Notes: generated by a model from the letters alone, not told the origin. A DNA stretch of 8,670 nucleotides from RGIG1959 sp045540655 (GCA_045540655.1 JAZQHP010000060.1:1-8670), one strand, 5' to 3'; positions 1 to 6,777 are shown, numbered from the stretch's first letter. Numbers and translations are program-made.

Positions 1-719
1 GCTTTCTCCGCCGCTTCGCGCAGACGCTGCATCGCCATCTTGTCGCCCGACAGGTCGATGCCTTCCGCCTTCTTGAATTCGGCAACCAGCCAGCCGACGA
101 TCTTCTCGTCGAAGTCGTCGCCGCCCAGACGGTTGTTACCCGCGGTCGCCTTCACTTCCTGCACGCCGTCCGCCATCTCGATGATGGACACGTCGAACGT
201 ACCGCCGCCCAGGTCATAGACCATGATCTTCTGGTCGGCTTCCTTATCAATGCCGTACGCGAGCGCCGCCGCGGTGGGCTCGTTGATGATGCGCTTGACT
301 TCCAGACCCGCGATCTTACCCGCGTCCTTCGTCGCCTGACGCTGGGCATCGGTGAAGTATGCGGGGACGGTGATGACCGCCTCGGTCACAGGCTCGCCCA
401 GATACGCTTCCGCATCGGATTTCAGCTTTTGCAGGATCATCGCCGAGATTTCCTGCGGCGTATAGTTTTTGCCGTCCACGGTCACTTTGTAGGACGTGCC
501 CATTTCGCGCTTGATGGACGAGATGGTGCGGTCGGGGCTGGACACCGCTTGTTGCTTCGCGGTGCGACCGACCAAACGCTCGCCGTCCTTTTTGAAGCCG
601 ACCACCGAGGGAGTGGTGCGGGCGCCTTCTGCGTTGGGGATGACGACGGGTTCGCCGCCTTCGATGACCGCGACACAGGAGTTGGTGGTGCCAAGGTCAA
701 TACCGATGATTTTTGCCAT
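1..719 (-). CDS. dnaK: Chaperone DnaK (Hsp70), N-terminal part, cut by left edge
   Basis: Only the first 239 codons, most of the ATPase domain, lie in the window. DnaK is the cytosolic ATP-driven chaperone that binds exposed hydrophobic peptides with DnaJ and GrpE. The protein opens with the Hsp70 phosphate-binding signature (MAKIIGIDLGTTNSC, residues 1-15). It also has the VITVPAYFTDAQRQAT block (115-130), INEPTAAALAYG (146-157), the second phosphate loop VYDLGGGTFDVS (167-178) and GGDDFDEKI (199-207). Residues 65-85 run straight from SSIKREMGTSYKV into VDGKNYTPQE. They lack the roughly two-dozen-residue insertion of Gram-negative DnaK, which is the Gram-positive form. The ATG at 719 is preceded by a good AACGGAGGA site. 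It lies 78 bases after grpE on the same strand, so it belongs to the CIRCE-controlled operon. The substrate-binding domain is outside the window. Identity is certain. Confidence 0.98.
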   Translation of the reverse strand, partial: MAKIIGIDLGTTNSCVAVIEGGEPVVIPNAEGARTTPSVVGFKKDGERLVGRTAKQQAVSSPDRTISSIKREMGTSYKVTVDGKNYTPQEISAMILQKLKSDAEAYLGEPVTEAVITVPAYFTDAQRQATKDAGKIAGLEVKRIINEPTAAALAYGIDKEADQKIMVYDLGGGTFDVSIIEMADGVQEVKATAGNNRLGGDDFDEKIVGWLVAEFKKAEGIDLSGDKMAMQRLREAAEK

Positions 720-766
720 GTGTAATTCCTCCGTTTATTCAAAGTGTTTTGTTTGTATGGTTGCAA

Positions 767-782
767 GGAAGCAGTCGCTTCC
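767..782 (-). other. Small hairpin between grpE and dnaK
   Basis: In the minus-strand transcript GGAAGC pairs with GCTTCC around a GACT loop, extendable by one G-U pair. It sits about 47 bases before the dnaK start, in the 78-base gap after the grpE stop. No T run follows, so it is not a normal terminator. It could be an mRNA processing or stability element that sets the dnaK level relative to grpE, or it could be chance. The function is inferred. Confidence 0.35.
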
Positions 783-797
783 CGATTGCCGTGTGAA

Positions 798-1319
798 TCA
801 GTTTGCCACCTTCACCATTGCGGGACGGATCACACGTCCTGCAAAGGTATATCCCGTCTGGAACACTTCGGTGACGGTATCGGCTTCGACGCCGTCGGCA
901 TCCTCCCGCATCACAGCGTGATGCACCTCGGGATCGAACGGTTGACCGAGTGCCGGGATCACTTCGAGTCCGAGCTTGGTCAGATCCTCGCCGAGCTTGG
1001 CGATGATCATTTCAACGCCCTTGCGATAGTCGGGGCCGTCGGGCGCGCCGACCGCTCGCTCCAGATTATCCAGCGACGGCAACAGTTGCTTGAGGATATC
1101 GGCTTTGGCAAACTGACCGATCGCCTCTTTCTCCTGCTCGGTACGCCGTTTGTAGTTGGCATATTCTGCGAGTATACGGGTGTATTGCTCCTGCTGTTCC
1201 GCCAGCTTTTGTTCGAGTTCTTCGATCTTCTGTGCCGAATCACTCTTTTTCCGCTTCTTTTCGGGCTTTGCCGCTTCGGCGGTTTCCTCCGCCGTCGGCA
1301 CGGTTTTTTCCTCGTTCAT
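798..1319 (-). CDS. grpE: Nucleotide exchange factor GrpE
   Basis: GrpE is the cytosolic homodimer that releases ADP from DnaK and so resets the chaperone cycle. The 173-residue product has a charged, disordered N-terminus (1-28). A long heptad-patterned helix follows (about 29-66, KIEELEQKLAEQQEQYTRIL then AEYANYKRRTEQEKE). The conserved core has LLPSLDNLERAV (79-90), FDPEVHHAVM (128-137) and the beta-domain signature EVFQTGYTFAGRVIRPAMVKV (151-171). The length is usual for the family. I chose the ATG at 1319 because GGGAGG lies at the right distance before it. An in-frame ATG 18 codons upstream (1373) has no comparable site and adds unconserved residues. It lies 58 bases after hrcA and 78 before dnaK, the standard Firmicute order. 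Confidence 0.96.
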   Translation of the reverse strand: MNEEKTVPTAEETAEAAKPEKKRKKSDSAQKIEELEQKLAEQQEQYTRILAEYANYKRRTEQEKEAIGQFAKADILKQLLPSLDNLERAVGAPDGPDYRKGVEMIIAKLGEDLTKLGLEVIPALGQPFDPEVHHAVMREDADGVEADTVTEVFQTGYTFAGRVIRPAMVKVAN

Positions 1320-1377
1320 ATATGTATCCTCCCTTCGGCGACAGTATGCCGCCTGCTCGGTCATTCTATACAATCAT

Positions 1378-2403
1378 TTACCAAAGCTCCGCCATCAGCT
1401 GTTCCATGGTACGCGCCATGTATTCCAGCTGTGGGATCGTGCTCGCATAGTCCATACGCACCGGACCGATCAGACCGATCGTGCCGCTTTGCTGTCCGTC
1501 GGGTGAATACCCCGTAACAATCATGCTGGAGCCTTCCAGTTCAGGGCACAAGCTTTCACTGCCGAGCAATACGTGCAATCCGCTGTTGTAGGCGGCAAGC
1601 AATGCCGTCAGCTGATCGCGGCGGGACAGGAAGTTGAGAAGCAGTCGCGCGCGGTCCCACGCATAATCGGGTTTTTCCAGCAGTTGCAGTTGTCCGCTCA
1701 TGCGCACATCCGCTTCGATGGATTCCCGCACCAGATCGTAAAACCCGGTCATGAGCCCCGCCAGCGGCAACCCGCCCAGATCCATAACCATGAGCAGCTG
1801 TTGCAGTTCGCTTTGTTCGATGCTCCGCAAGGGGCGGTTCGCAAACCGATCCATCAGCAAGGTACACAGCACCTGCAGATGTTCGTCGCTGACCGACGCT
1901 TCCACGCGGCACAGGCGACTGCGAAGCGTGCCCGAGGAGGTCATCATCGCGAGCATCACCGTGCGCGCCGACATCCGCATGCATTCGACCCGACGGATCG
2001 TGTCCGCCCGTTGCACGGGAGCAGTGGTCAGTGCCGCGCATCCCGTCGTCTCACTTAAGATCTGCGCCGCTTCGTTGAGCAAGCGCTCGGGATCACCCGC
2101 CGCCCGTTGCAGGCGACGCACAATCACCTCACGTCGCGCCTCCTCGACCGAACGACGAGGCATCAGCTTGTCGATATACAAGCGGAACGCCTTCGCGGTC
2201 GGCACGCGTCCGGCGGACGTATGCGGTTGCTCCAGATAGCCTTCGGCGGCGAGCTCCGCCATGTCGTTGCGGATCGTCGCCGACGACACCGCATGGTCCA
2301 GACGCTCGGCAAGGGCTTTCGAGCCGACCGGCTCACCCGTGCGGATATAGCTCTCGATCACGGCGGCTAAAATCGCTTTTTTGCGCTCACCAAGCTGTCC
2401 CAT
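1378..2403 (-). CDS. hrcA: Heat-inducible transcription repressor HrcA
   Basis: HrcA is the DNA-binding repressor of class I heat-shock genes. In other Firmicutes it binds CIRCE and needs GroEL to stay active. The product is 341 residues, normal for the family. The N-terminal winged helix (about 5-70) carries YIRTGEPVGSKALAERL and the hallmark SSATIRNDMAELAAEGYLEQ with PHTSAGRVPT. The C-terminus has the usual SSMIVTGYS and TIGLIGPVRMDY blocks. I place the start at the ATG at 2403, with AAGGAG eight bases upstream and a start next to the conserved GERKKAIL segment. A GTG at 2445 in the same frame would add 14 unconserved residues but lies inside the CIRCE operator, so it is unlikely. It is the first gene of the operon and is autoregulated through the operator just upstream. 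Confidence 0.97.
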   Translation of the reverse strand: MGQLGERKKAILAAVIESYIRTGEPVGSKALAERLDHAVSSATIRNDMAELAAEGYLEQPHTSAGRVPTAKAFRLYIDKLMPRRSVEEARREVIVRRLQRAAGDPERLLNEAAQILSETTGCAALTTAPVQRADTIRRVECMRMSARTVMLAMMTSSGTLRSRLCRVEASVSDEHLQVLCTLLMDRFANRPLRSIEQSELQQLLMVMDLGGLPLAGLMTGFYDLVRESIEADVRMSGQLQLLEKPDYAWDRARLLLNFLSRRDQLTALLAAYNSGLHVLLGSESLCPELEGSSMIVTGYSPDGQQSGTIGLIGPVRMDYASTIPQLEYMARTMEQLMAELW

Positions 2404-2407
2404 CGGC

Positions 2408-2417
2408 GGATCTCCTT
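2408..2417 (-). promoter_or_regulatory. hrcA ribosome binding site (decides the start)
   Basis: On the minus strand GAAGGAGATC precedes the ATG at 2403, with its AAGGAG core eight bases from the start codon. No such site precedes the alternative GTG at 2445. This supports a 341-residue HrcA. Confidence 0.75.
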
Positions 2418-2433
2418 CTTCAAAGCCTGCATC

Positions 2434-2462
2434 GTTAGCACTCACAGCGTTAGAGTGCTAAC
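2434..2462 (-). promoter_or_regulatory. CIRCE operator (HrcA binding site)
   Basis: This is a perfect inverted repeat with the arms TTAGCACTC and GAGTGCTAA separated by nine bases. One more G/C pair extends each arm to ten. It matches the CIRCE consensus TTAGCACTC-N9-GAGTGCTAA without mismatch. It starts about 11 bases downstream of the -10 box of the hrcA promoter, inside the presumed 5' leader. Bound HrcA would block initiation or promoter clearance, and the repeat could also form a stem in the mRNA leader. The window has no second copy. Confidence 0.97.
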
Positions 2463-2472
2463 CGCTACTGAT

Positions 2473-2501
2473 ACTCTACCACACCCGTCCCTTTGTGTCA
2501 A
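2473..2501 (-). promoter_or_regulatory. Promoter of the hrcA-grpE-dnaK operon
   Basis: The minus strand has a perfect TTGACA (-35, 2496-2501), a 17-base spacer and TAGAGT (-10, 2473-2478, four of six consensus bases). This is a housekeeping sigma-A type promoter, as expected for a CIRCE-controlled operon. Transcription should start near 2466, giving a leader of about 60 bases that holds the CIRCE element and the hrcA ribosome binding site. Confidence 0.85.
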
Positions 2502-2574
2502 CCGCCAAAATGTGAATCTTTTGTAAAATGGGCAATTTTTTCCTGCCTCACACCGCCTTTCTTGCCAAACGGGG

Positions 2575-2602
2575 TTGCTTTTTCTCAAAAGGTGTCTATA
2601 AT
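2575..2602 (+). promoter_or_regulatory. Promoter of the MFS permease gene
   Basis: TTGCTT (2575-2580) and a perfect TATAAT (2597-2602) are separated by 16 bases. The expected start is near 2609, about 29 bases before the ATG at 2638. The -35 is weak (TTG only). The site is more than 110 bases from CIRCE and points away from it, so there is no sign of HrcA control. Confidence 0.7.
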
Positions 2603-2637
2603 AAAACTGCAAATCACCGAGAGGATCGTGTCATCCT

Positions 2638-3807
2638 ATGACGACGTTATTGTTAGGTATTATATATATAGCATTCATCAGCCTCGGACTGCCCGACGGC
2701 TTGCTCGGCGCGGCGTGGCCCGTGATGCAGATCGATCTGGCGGCACCGTTGTCGGCGGCGGGCGTGGTGTCGGTGATCATCACCGTGGGCACCATTTTGT
2801 CGTCCCTGCTGAGCGATCGGCTGACCCATCGCTTCGGCGCAGGGCTTGTCACGGCGGTGAGCGTCGTGACCACGGCGGCGGCACTGGTCGGCTTTTCGGT
2901 CTCGACGAATTTCCTGCACATCTGCTTGTGGGCACTCCCCTACGGTCTCGGTGCGGGCGCGGTGGATGCGGCGCTCAACAATGTGGTGGCCCTCCACTGC
3001 AAGGCGCGGCACATGAGCTGGCTTCACGCCTTCTGGGGTGTAGGCGCATCGGTCGGACCGTATGTGATGGCGGCGGCGCTCGCGTCACCGCTCAGATGGC
3101 GCGGCGGCTACGGCGTGGTTGCGGGCATTCAGTGCGTGATTTTGCTGTTGCTGTTCCTCTCACTCCCCTGCTTTCGCCGTTTGCGGGCGGTGGCACAGGA
3201 TAACGGCGAGCCGTCTGCGCCGCTGGGCACCCGCGCCGCGTTGCGGATTCCCGGTGTCAAAGCGGTGGCGGTGGCGTTCTTTGCATACTGCGCCGCCGAA
3301 ATGACACTGATGCTGTGGACGAGCAGTTACCTGACGGAATACCGCTGTATGGACACCACCAAAGCCGCCACGTTCGCCTCTCTGTTTTATCTGGGCATGA
3401 TGGCGGGGCGGCTGGCAAGCGGCTTCCTGACGCTGAAGCTGAGCGACCGCACCTTGATCCGCCTGGGGGCAGGTATTGCACTTTGCGGCTGTGTCATCGT
3501 GATGTTGCCGCTGTCGGTGGATATTGTCCCGATTGTCGGGCTGTTGATCGTCGGACTCGGCTGTGCGCCGATTTATCCGAGTATCATCCATTCCACGCCC
3601 GCGCGCTTCGGCGCGGATCGCTCGGGCGCGATCATCGGCATCGAAATGGCGGGCGCTTACCTGGGCAGTTGTACCATGCCGCCGCTCTTCGGTTTGCTCG
3701 CCGAACACGTCAGCGCGGGCTTGTTTCCGTATTTTGCGGCGACCTTCCTGTTGTTGATGTGCGCGATGATGTGGATTGTCGACCGCCGCGCACCGATCCA
3801 ACAATAA
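2638..3807 (+). CDS. Major facilitator superfamily permease, substrate unknown
   Basis: This is a 389-residue cytoplasmic-membrane protein with about 12 hydrophobic helices in two halves, a normal MFS length. TM1 has FISLGLPDGLLGAAWPVM (13-30). A motif-A-like SDRLTHRFGAG follows (59-69), then GLGAGAVDAALNNVVA (103-118) and WLHAFWGVGASVGP (128-141). A hydrophilic central loop (about 180-204) separates the halves, and the second half has YLGMMAGRLASG (251-262) and SDRTLIRLG (269-277). This layout resembles the FucP/BSC6-like branch of MFS proteins, but the substrate cannot be read. Drug, sugar or small-metabolite transport are all possible. The AGAGG ribosome site is loosely spaced, yet the ATG at 2638 is needed for TM1. 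The gene has its own promoter and ends in tandem TAA stops. It is monocistronic and divergent from hrcA. Confidence 0.9.
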   Translation: MTTLLLGIIYIAFISLGLPDGLLGAAWPVMQIDLAAPLSAAGVVSVIITVGTILSSLLSDRLTHRFGAGLVTAVSVVTTAAALVGFSVSTNFLHICLWALPYGLGAGAVDAALNNVVALHCKARHMSWLHAFWGVGASVGPYVMAAALASPLRWRGGYGVVAGIQCVILLLLFLSLPCFRRLRAVAQDNGEPSAPLGTRAALRIPGVKAVAVAFFAYCAAEMTLMLWTSSYLTEYRCMDTTKAATFASLFYLGMMAGRLASGFLTLKLSDRTLIRLGAGIALCGCVIVMLPLSVDIVPIVGLLIVGLGCAPIYPSIIHSTPARFGADRSGAIIGIEMAGAYLGSCTMPPLFGLLAEHVSAGLFPYFAATFLLLMCAMMWIVDRRAPIQQ

Positions 3808-3821
3808 TAAGTATAGAAAAC

Positions 3822-3858
3822 GCGCTCTGCAAGATTGCTTGCAGAGCGCTTGTTTGTT
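3822..3858. terminator. Probable bidirectional terminator between MFS and M20 genes
   Basis: This is a perfect 12-base stem (GCGCTCTGCAAG with CTTGCAGAGCGC) around an ATTG loop. On the plus strand the T-rich run TTGTTTGTT follows, ending the MFS transcript 15 bases after its stop codons. On the minus strand the stem is followed by GTTTTCTATACTT, so it can also end the convergent M20 operon, whose stop codon is two bases away. Confidence 0.88.
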
Positions 3859-3859
3859 A

Positions 3860-5296
3860 TCAGCATTGCCGCATCAGACGGATATAAAACTCCACGGCGC
3901 GGCACGCGCATTCCACACGGATTTTTTCGTTGTTGCCGTGAATAGAGGCGCGTTCCTCGCTTGTCAGATCCATCGCCGAGAAGCGGTAAACCTTGTCGGA
4001 GATGCGACCGTAATGGCGGCTGTCGGAACATTGCACCATCAGATAGGGCGATACAATACAGCCTTTCCATGTTGACGCCACCGCTCGCGCGACCCGTGCA
4101 TACCCTTCGCAATCGGTGCGGGAGATACGGCTCGGTTCGGTGCCTTGAATCAGCTCCACGGATACCGTTTCATCCGCTACGGTGCGCTTGAGATACGCCA
4201 GCGCCGATGCCACCGTATCGGCGGGATTGAGACGGATGTTGGATACCATGGACGCTTCGGGCGGAATGACGTTGGACGCCTTACTGCCGTCCATCTGTGT
4301 AAACGCCACCGTAGTGCGCATCAGCGCGTTGAGCTCGCCGCCCGACGATTGGCAGATCCAATCCAGCACAGGCGCAAAGCACCACAGGTTTGCAAAAATC
4401 ATGCGGTATATAAACGTCGAATGGCGACCAAGCGTATCGAACATCGCCGCCACGGGAGCGGTGAGCTTCGCTTTGAACGGATGTGCTTCCACCCGGCAAC
4501 ATGCCTTCGACAGCACGCCGACAGGGGTATGCGGCTTCGGAGCGGACGCATGACCGCCCGCCGTGCGGGTGACATAGCGCACGTCCATCAGTCCCTTTTC
4601 GGCGATACCGATCATGCCGCAAGCGGCTTTGACGCCGGGAAACACATTTTCCACCACCGCACCGCCTTCGTCGAGCACCACCGCGGGCTCGATGCCTTGC
4701 TTTTCAAAATAATCGACAATCCCTTCTGCGCCTTTGCCGTTGGTCTCCTCGTTGCCCGAAAACGCAAAATAGATATCCTGTGCCGGCACAAAGCCCTCGC
4801 CGATCAGATGCTCGGCGGCAGACAGCACACCGTTGAAGGTCACCTTCGTATCCAGCGTGCCGCGTCCCCAGATGACACCGTCTTCAAGGATCGCCTCGAA
4901 GGCAGGCTTATCCCACAGTTCCTCGTTGACGGGCACCACGTCGTAATGCGCCATCAGCACCGCCGGGGCATCGTGCGACGTGCCGCGCCACGTAAACAGC
5001 AGTCCCCGATCGGGCATCCGCTCGAACGTGCAGGTTTCAAACACCTTCGGATACAGCGTCGGGAGCGATGCGATCAATCCTTCAAATGCCGCATCGTCTT
5101 CGAGAGACGGATCTTTGTAGGACACCGTCGGAAAGCGCACCAATGTGCGAAGCGCTTCCACGATTCGATCCCGGTCAAACGTCTCCTCCCCGCCCATCGC
5201 CTCCACAGGCGGTTTGGGGGTGAACATCAGCGTACGCACGATCAGCACGCCGAGAAACAAGGCCAGTAAGCCGAGTATAATCCACACAGCGATCAT
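3860..5296 (-). CDS. Membrane-anchored M20 zinc peptidase, carboxypeptidase S-like
   Basis: This is a 478-residue M20 metallohydrolase, expected to use two metal ions to cleave a peptide or N-acyl amino acid bond. Residues 2-20 are one strongly hydrophobic helix followed by RTLMFTPKPP, so it is anchored rather than free. Metal and catalytic motifs are intact: MAHYDVVP (His117, Asp119), WGRGTLDTK (bridging Asp149), GNEETNG (catalytic Glu183, metal Glu184), VLDEGG (Asp209) and CSDSRHYG (His428). The dimerisation (lid) segment holds TAGGHASAP (245-253). The anchor and the SDSRHY form resemble the yeast Cps1/mammalian PM20D1 branch; exact substrate is unknown. I start at the ATG at 5296 because it begins the anchor. 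It lies one base after the TGA of the upstream membrane gene, whose last codons hold the AAAGGGA ribosome site, so translation is probably coupled. It is the last gene of a three-gene operon. Confidence 0.93.
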   Translation of the reverse strand: MIAVWIILGLLALFLGVLIVRTLMFTPKPPVEAMGGEETFDRDRIVEALRTLVRFPTVSYKDPSLEDDAAFEGLIASLPTLYPKVFETCTFERMPDRGLLFTWRGTSHDAPAVLMAHYDVVPVNEELWDKPAFEAILEDGVIWGRGTLDTKVTFNGVLSAAEHLIGEGFVPAQDIYFAFSGNEETNGKGAEGIVDYFEKQGIEPAVVLDEGGAVVENVFPGVKAACGMIGIAEKGLMDVRYVTRTAGGHASAPKPHTPVGVLSKACCRVEAHPFKAKLTAPVAAMFDTLGRHSTFIYRMIFANLWCFAPVLDWICQSSGGELNALMRTTVAFTQMDGSKASNVIPPEASMVSNIRLNPADTVASALAYLKRTVADETVSVELIQGTEPSRISRTDCEGYARVARAVASTWKGCIVSPYLMVQCSDSRHYGRISDKVYRFSAMDLTSEERASIHGNNEKIRVECACRAVEFYIRLMRQC

Positions 5297-5297
5297 A

Positions 5298-5966
5298 TCA
5301 AATCCATCCCTTTTTATACATGATACGCGCCACGACGAGCGTGAACACCACACCGACCGGCACCATAATGCCGACGGTGCTCTGGTTGAGCGCCGGTACA
5401 CCGATAAACAGGATCAGCATCAGTATGATGGGTGCAATGGACAGTTTCCAGTTCTTGGATACAAACACCACCGCCAGACCGCCGAAAAGGGCGGGCAACA
5501 TCTGATCAAACGCAGGCTTGAGTATCTCCGCCTCCAGCACAGGTGTCAGCGGCATAATCAGCACGACACCGAGGATCACAATGATCGTCGTGACAATGCT
5601 GGACACCGCAATGGAAATGGTCGAGATGATCTCGCCTTCCTCGGAGCTGGGTTTGACATCGGCGCGCTCCATCGCATCCAGCGCGCACGGAAGCTTCAGA
5701 TTGGAAATATTGCCCGTGACAAACGACAGGTAGGCGCCGCCTGCGCCGAGCATCGGCACATAGGTGAAGATTTCCACCACGCCGACCGCCCAGTACATCG
5801 GTGCGGTAGCGAGCAGTCCTTTCCAAAGAGCACCCCACTGCGGGAACACCTGATACAGCACAGATGCCATCACGGGCACCATCAGGATCAGCACACACAG
5901 CACCAGACCCCATACACGACCGTCACGATGAACCTGTTCGAGATACGAGCGTTTCGGATTGTTCAT
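5298..5966 (-). CDS. Six-helix membrane protein, partner of DUF5058 protein
   Basis: I do not recognise a named family with certainty. The 222-residue product has a short polar N-terminus (MNNPKRSYLEQVHRDGR). About six hydrophobic segments follow (near 18-40, 52-73, 113-140, 155-170, 176-192 and 194-215). Between segments two and three is a glycine-rich, probably functional stretch, GAGGAYLSFVTGNISNLKLP (74-93), followed by a charged loop (about 97-112). Such re-entrant-looking glycine/asparagine segments are common in transport proteins. The ATG at 5966 has a near-ideal AAAGGAGG seven bases upstream; the 55 in-frame codons before it overlap the upstream gene and look non-coding. It follows the DUF5058 gene by 14 bases and precedes the M20 peptidase by one. 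The similar size and helix count of the two membrane proteins suggest two subunits of one complex; this is inference. Confidence 0.85.
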   Translation of the reverse strand: MNNPKRSYLEQVHRDGRVWGLVLCVLILMVPVMASVLYQVFPQWGALWKGLLATAPMYWAVGVVEIFTYVPMLGAGGAYLSFVTGNISNLKLPCALDAMERADVKPSSEEGEIISTISIAVSSIVTTIIVILGVVLIMPLTPVLEAEILKPAFDQMLPALFGGLAVVFVSKNWKLSIAPIILMLILFIGVPALNQSTVGIMVPVGVVFTLVVARIMYKKGWI

Positions 5967-5980
5967 GTCACAGCCTCCTT

Positions 5981-6715
5981 TCACGACAACCAGCTTGTGA
6001 TCGGAATGGCCACTGCCATACCCGCCACCAGGCTGATGGGTAACGCATAATCGTTCATAAAGCGGAGCTTGCATTTCGTCGCCAGCAATCCGCAGATCGC
6101 CATCACGATCGCCGACGCGACCATGACGCATACGGGGATGAGCCCTTTGAAATCGCCGCTGAATGCGCCCGCCACGTCACAGAACACATAGCCGAGGAAC
6201 GCCGAAATCATGCCGAGAAACATGGCAGTGGACAAGATGTCGCCCCATTTCTTATCACGGCTTTCAATCTTCTTCATGCCGCCCTGAATCTTCTTTGTCA
6301 GCAGCGGTGCAAAAATCAGACCAACCATGATGCTCAGCGTCATCACCCACAGCACCGTCACATATGCCGACGCATCCGTGATGCGGTCGCCGAATTCCAG
6401 TCCCAGCGCCGTCAGCGCGTTGGACGCGGCAATGGTTTCATACGAGAGCGAGCCGATGACCGACAAACGCAGCCACGGAAGCGCCAGTCCGAGGCTTTTG
6501 GACAGCGTGACCACACCCACCAGAATGGAAATCGCGGGAGCAATCGTGAAAATCGCCGCCGAGGTGATGGTCTTTTTGATGACCGTGCTATCCATGTTTT
6601 TCTGCTTGGCGCGGCGTATCGCCCGCACCAAGAACCACACCGATTGCGCGAGCACCGCCGCAATCACGACGGCGACCATCACAAACAGTGCGGGATGATT
6701 GACGTGAAACTCCAT
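5981..6715 (-). CDS. DUF5058 family integral membrane protein
   Basis: This 244-residue protein has about six membrane helices (near 8-30, 50-72, 115-140, 160-180, 188-213 and 222-242) and a basic first cytoplasmic loop (RAIRRAKQKN, 31-40). The pattern SAAIFTIAPAISILVGVV (52-69) followed by LALPWLRLSVIGSLSYE (77-93), then WVMTLSIMVGLIFAP (123-137) and KKWGDILSTAMFLGMISAFL (155-174), matches my recollection of the DUF5058 family of Firmicutes, which has no assigned function. Hydrophobic half-helices broken by Pro and Gly near 60-90 would suit a transport pore. It has a sound start: AAAGGAG lies seven bases before the ATG at 6715. It is first in the operon, with a strong promoter 34 bases upstream. 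The operon's peptidase suggests transport of peptides, acyl amino acids or their products, but the sequence does not show the substrate. Confidence 0.82.
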   Translation of the reverse strand: MEFHVNHPALFVMVAVVIAAVLAQSVWFLVRAIRRAKQKNMDSTVIKKTITSAAIFTIAPAISILVGVVTLSKSLGLALPWLRLSVIGSLSYETIAASNALTALGLEFGDRITDASAYVTVLWVMTLSIMVGLIFAPLLTKKIQGGMKKIESRDKKWGDILSTAMFLGMISAFLGYVFCDVAGAFSGDFKGLIPVCVMVASAIVMAICGLLATKCKLRFMNDYALPISLVAGMAVAIPITSWLS

Positions 6716-6748
6716 AATCCCACTCCTTTGTCCGGAAAGAATAGCCCC

Positions 6749-6777
6749 ATTATACCATATTCCGACAGGCTTTGCAA
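6749..6777 (-). promoter_or_regulatory. Promoter of the DUF5058-M20 operon
   Basis: The minus strand reads TTGCAA (-35, 6772-6777), a 17-base spacer ending in TGG, and a perfect TATAAT (-10, 6749-6754). The TG one base before the -10 makes it an extended -10 promoter. The start site should lie near 6742, about 27 bases before the DUF5058 ATG. It abuts the T-tract of the terminator of the preceding operon. No clear operator is visible around it. Confidence 0.85.

Noticed and set aside
1363..1370. TATAGAAT box on the minus strand between hrcA and grpE, possible internal promoter
   Set aside because: No acceptable -35 box at 16-18 bases upstream, so there is too little to call a promoter.
744..1517. 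Plus-strand open frame of 257 codons across grpE and the end of hrcA
   Set aside because: It is antisense to two certain genes, and its hydrophobic stretch mirrors the GrpE coiled coil and lysine-rich codons rather than a real membrane protein.
2531..2566. GGCAA ... TTGCC inverted repeat upstream of the MFS promoter, possible operator
   Set aside because: Five-base arms about 26 bases apart are expected by chance; no neighbouring regulator gene supports it.
3160..3804. Minus-strand open frame of 214 codons opposite the MFS gene
   Set aside because: Its composition is dominated by Arg, Gln, Ala and His, with no domain; the plus-strand frame is a full 12-helix permease with promoter and terminator.
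4145..5269. Long plus-strand open frame of 374 codons opposite the M20 peptidase gene
   Set aside because: The translation is rich in Arg and His with no recognisable domain, typical of the antisense of a GC-rich gene. The minus strand encodes a complete M20 enzyme with all motifs.
5145..6050. Plus-strand open frame of 301 codons opposite the membrane protein gene
   Set aside because: His/Gln/Arg-rich low-complexity product, no family motif; it is the shadow of the minus-strand membrane gene, which has strong ribosome sites and operon context.
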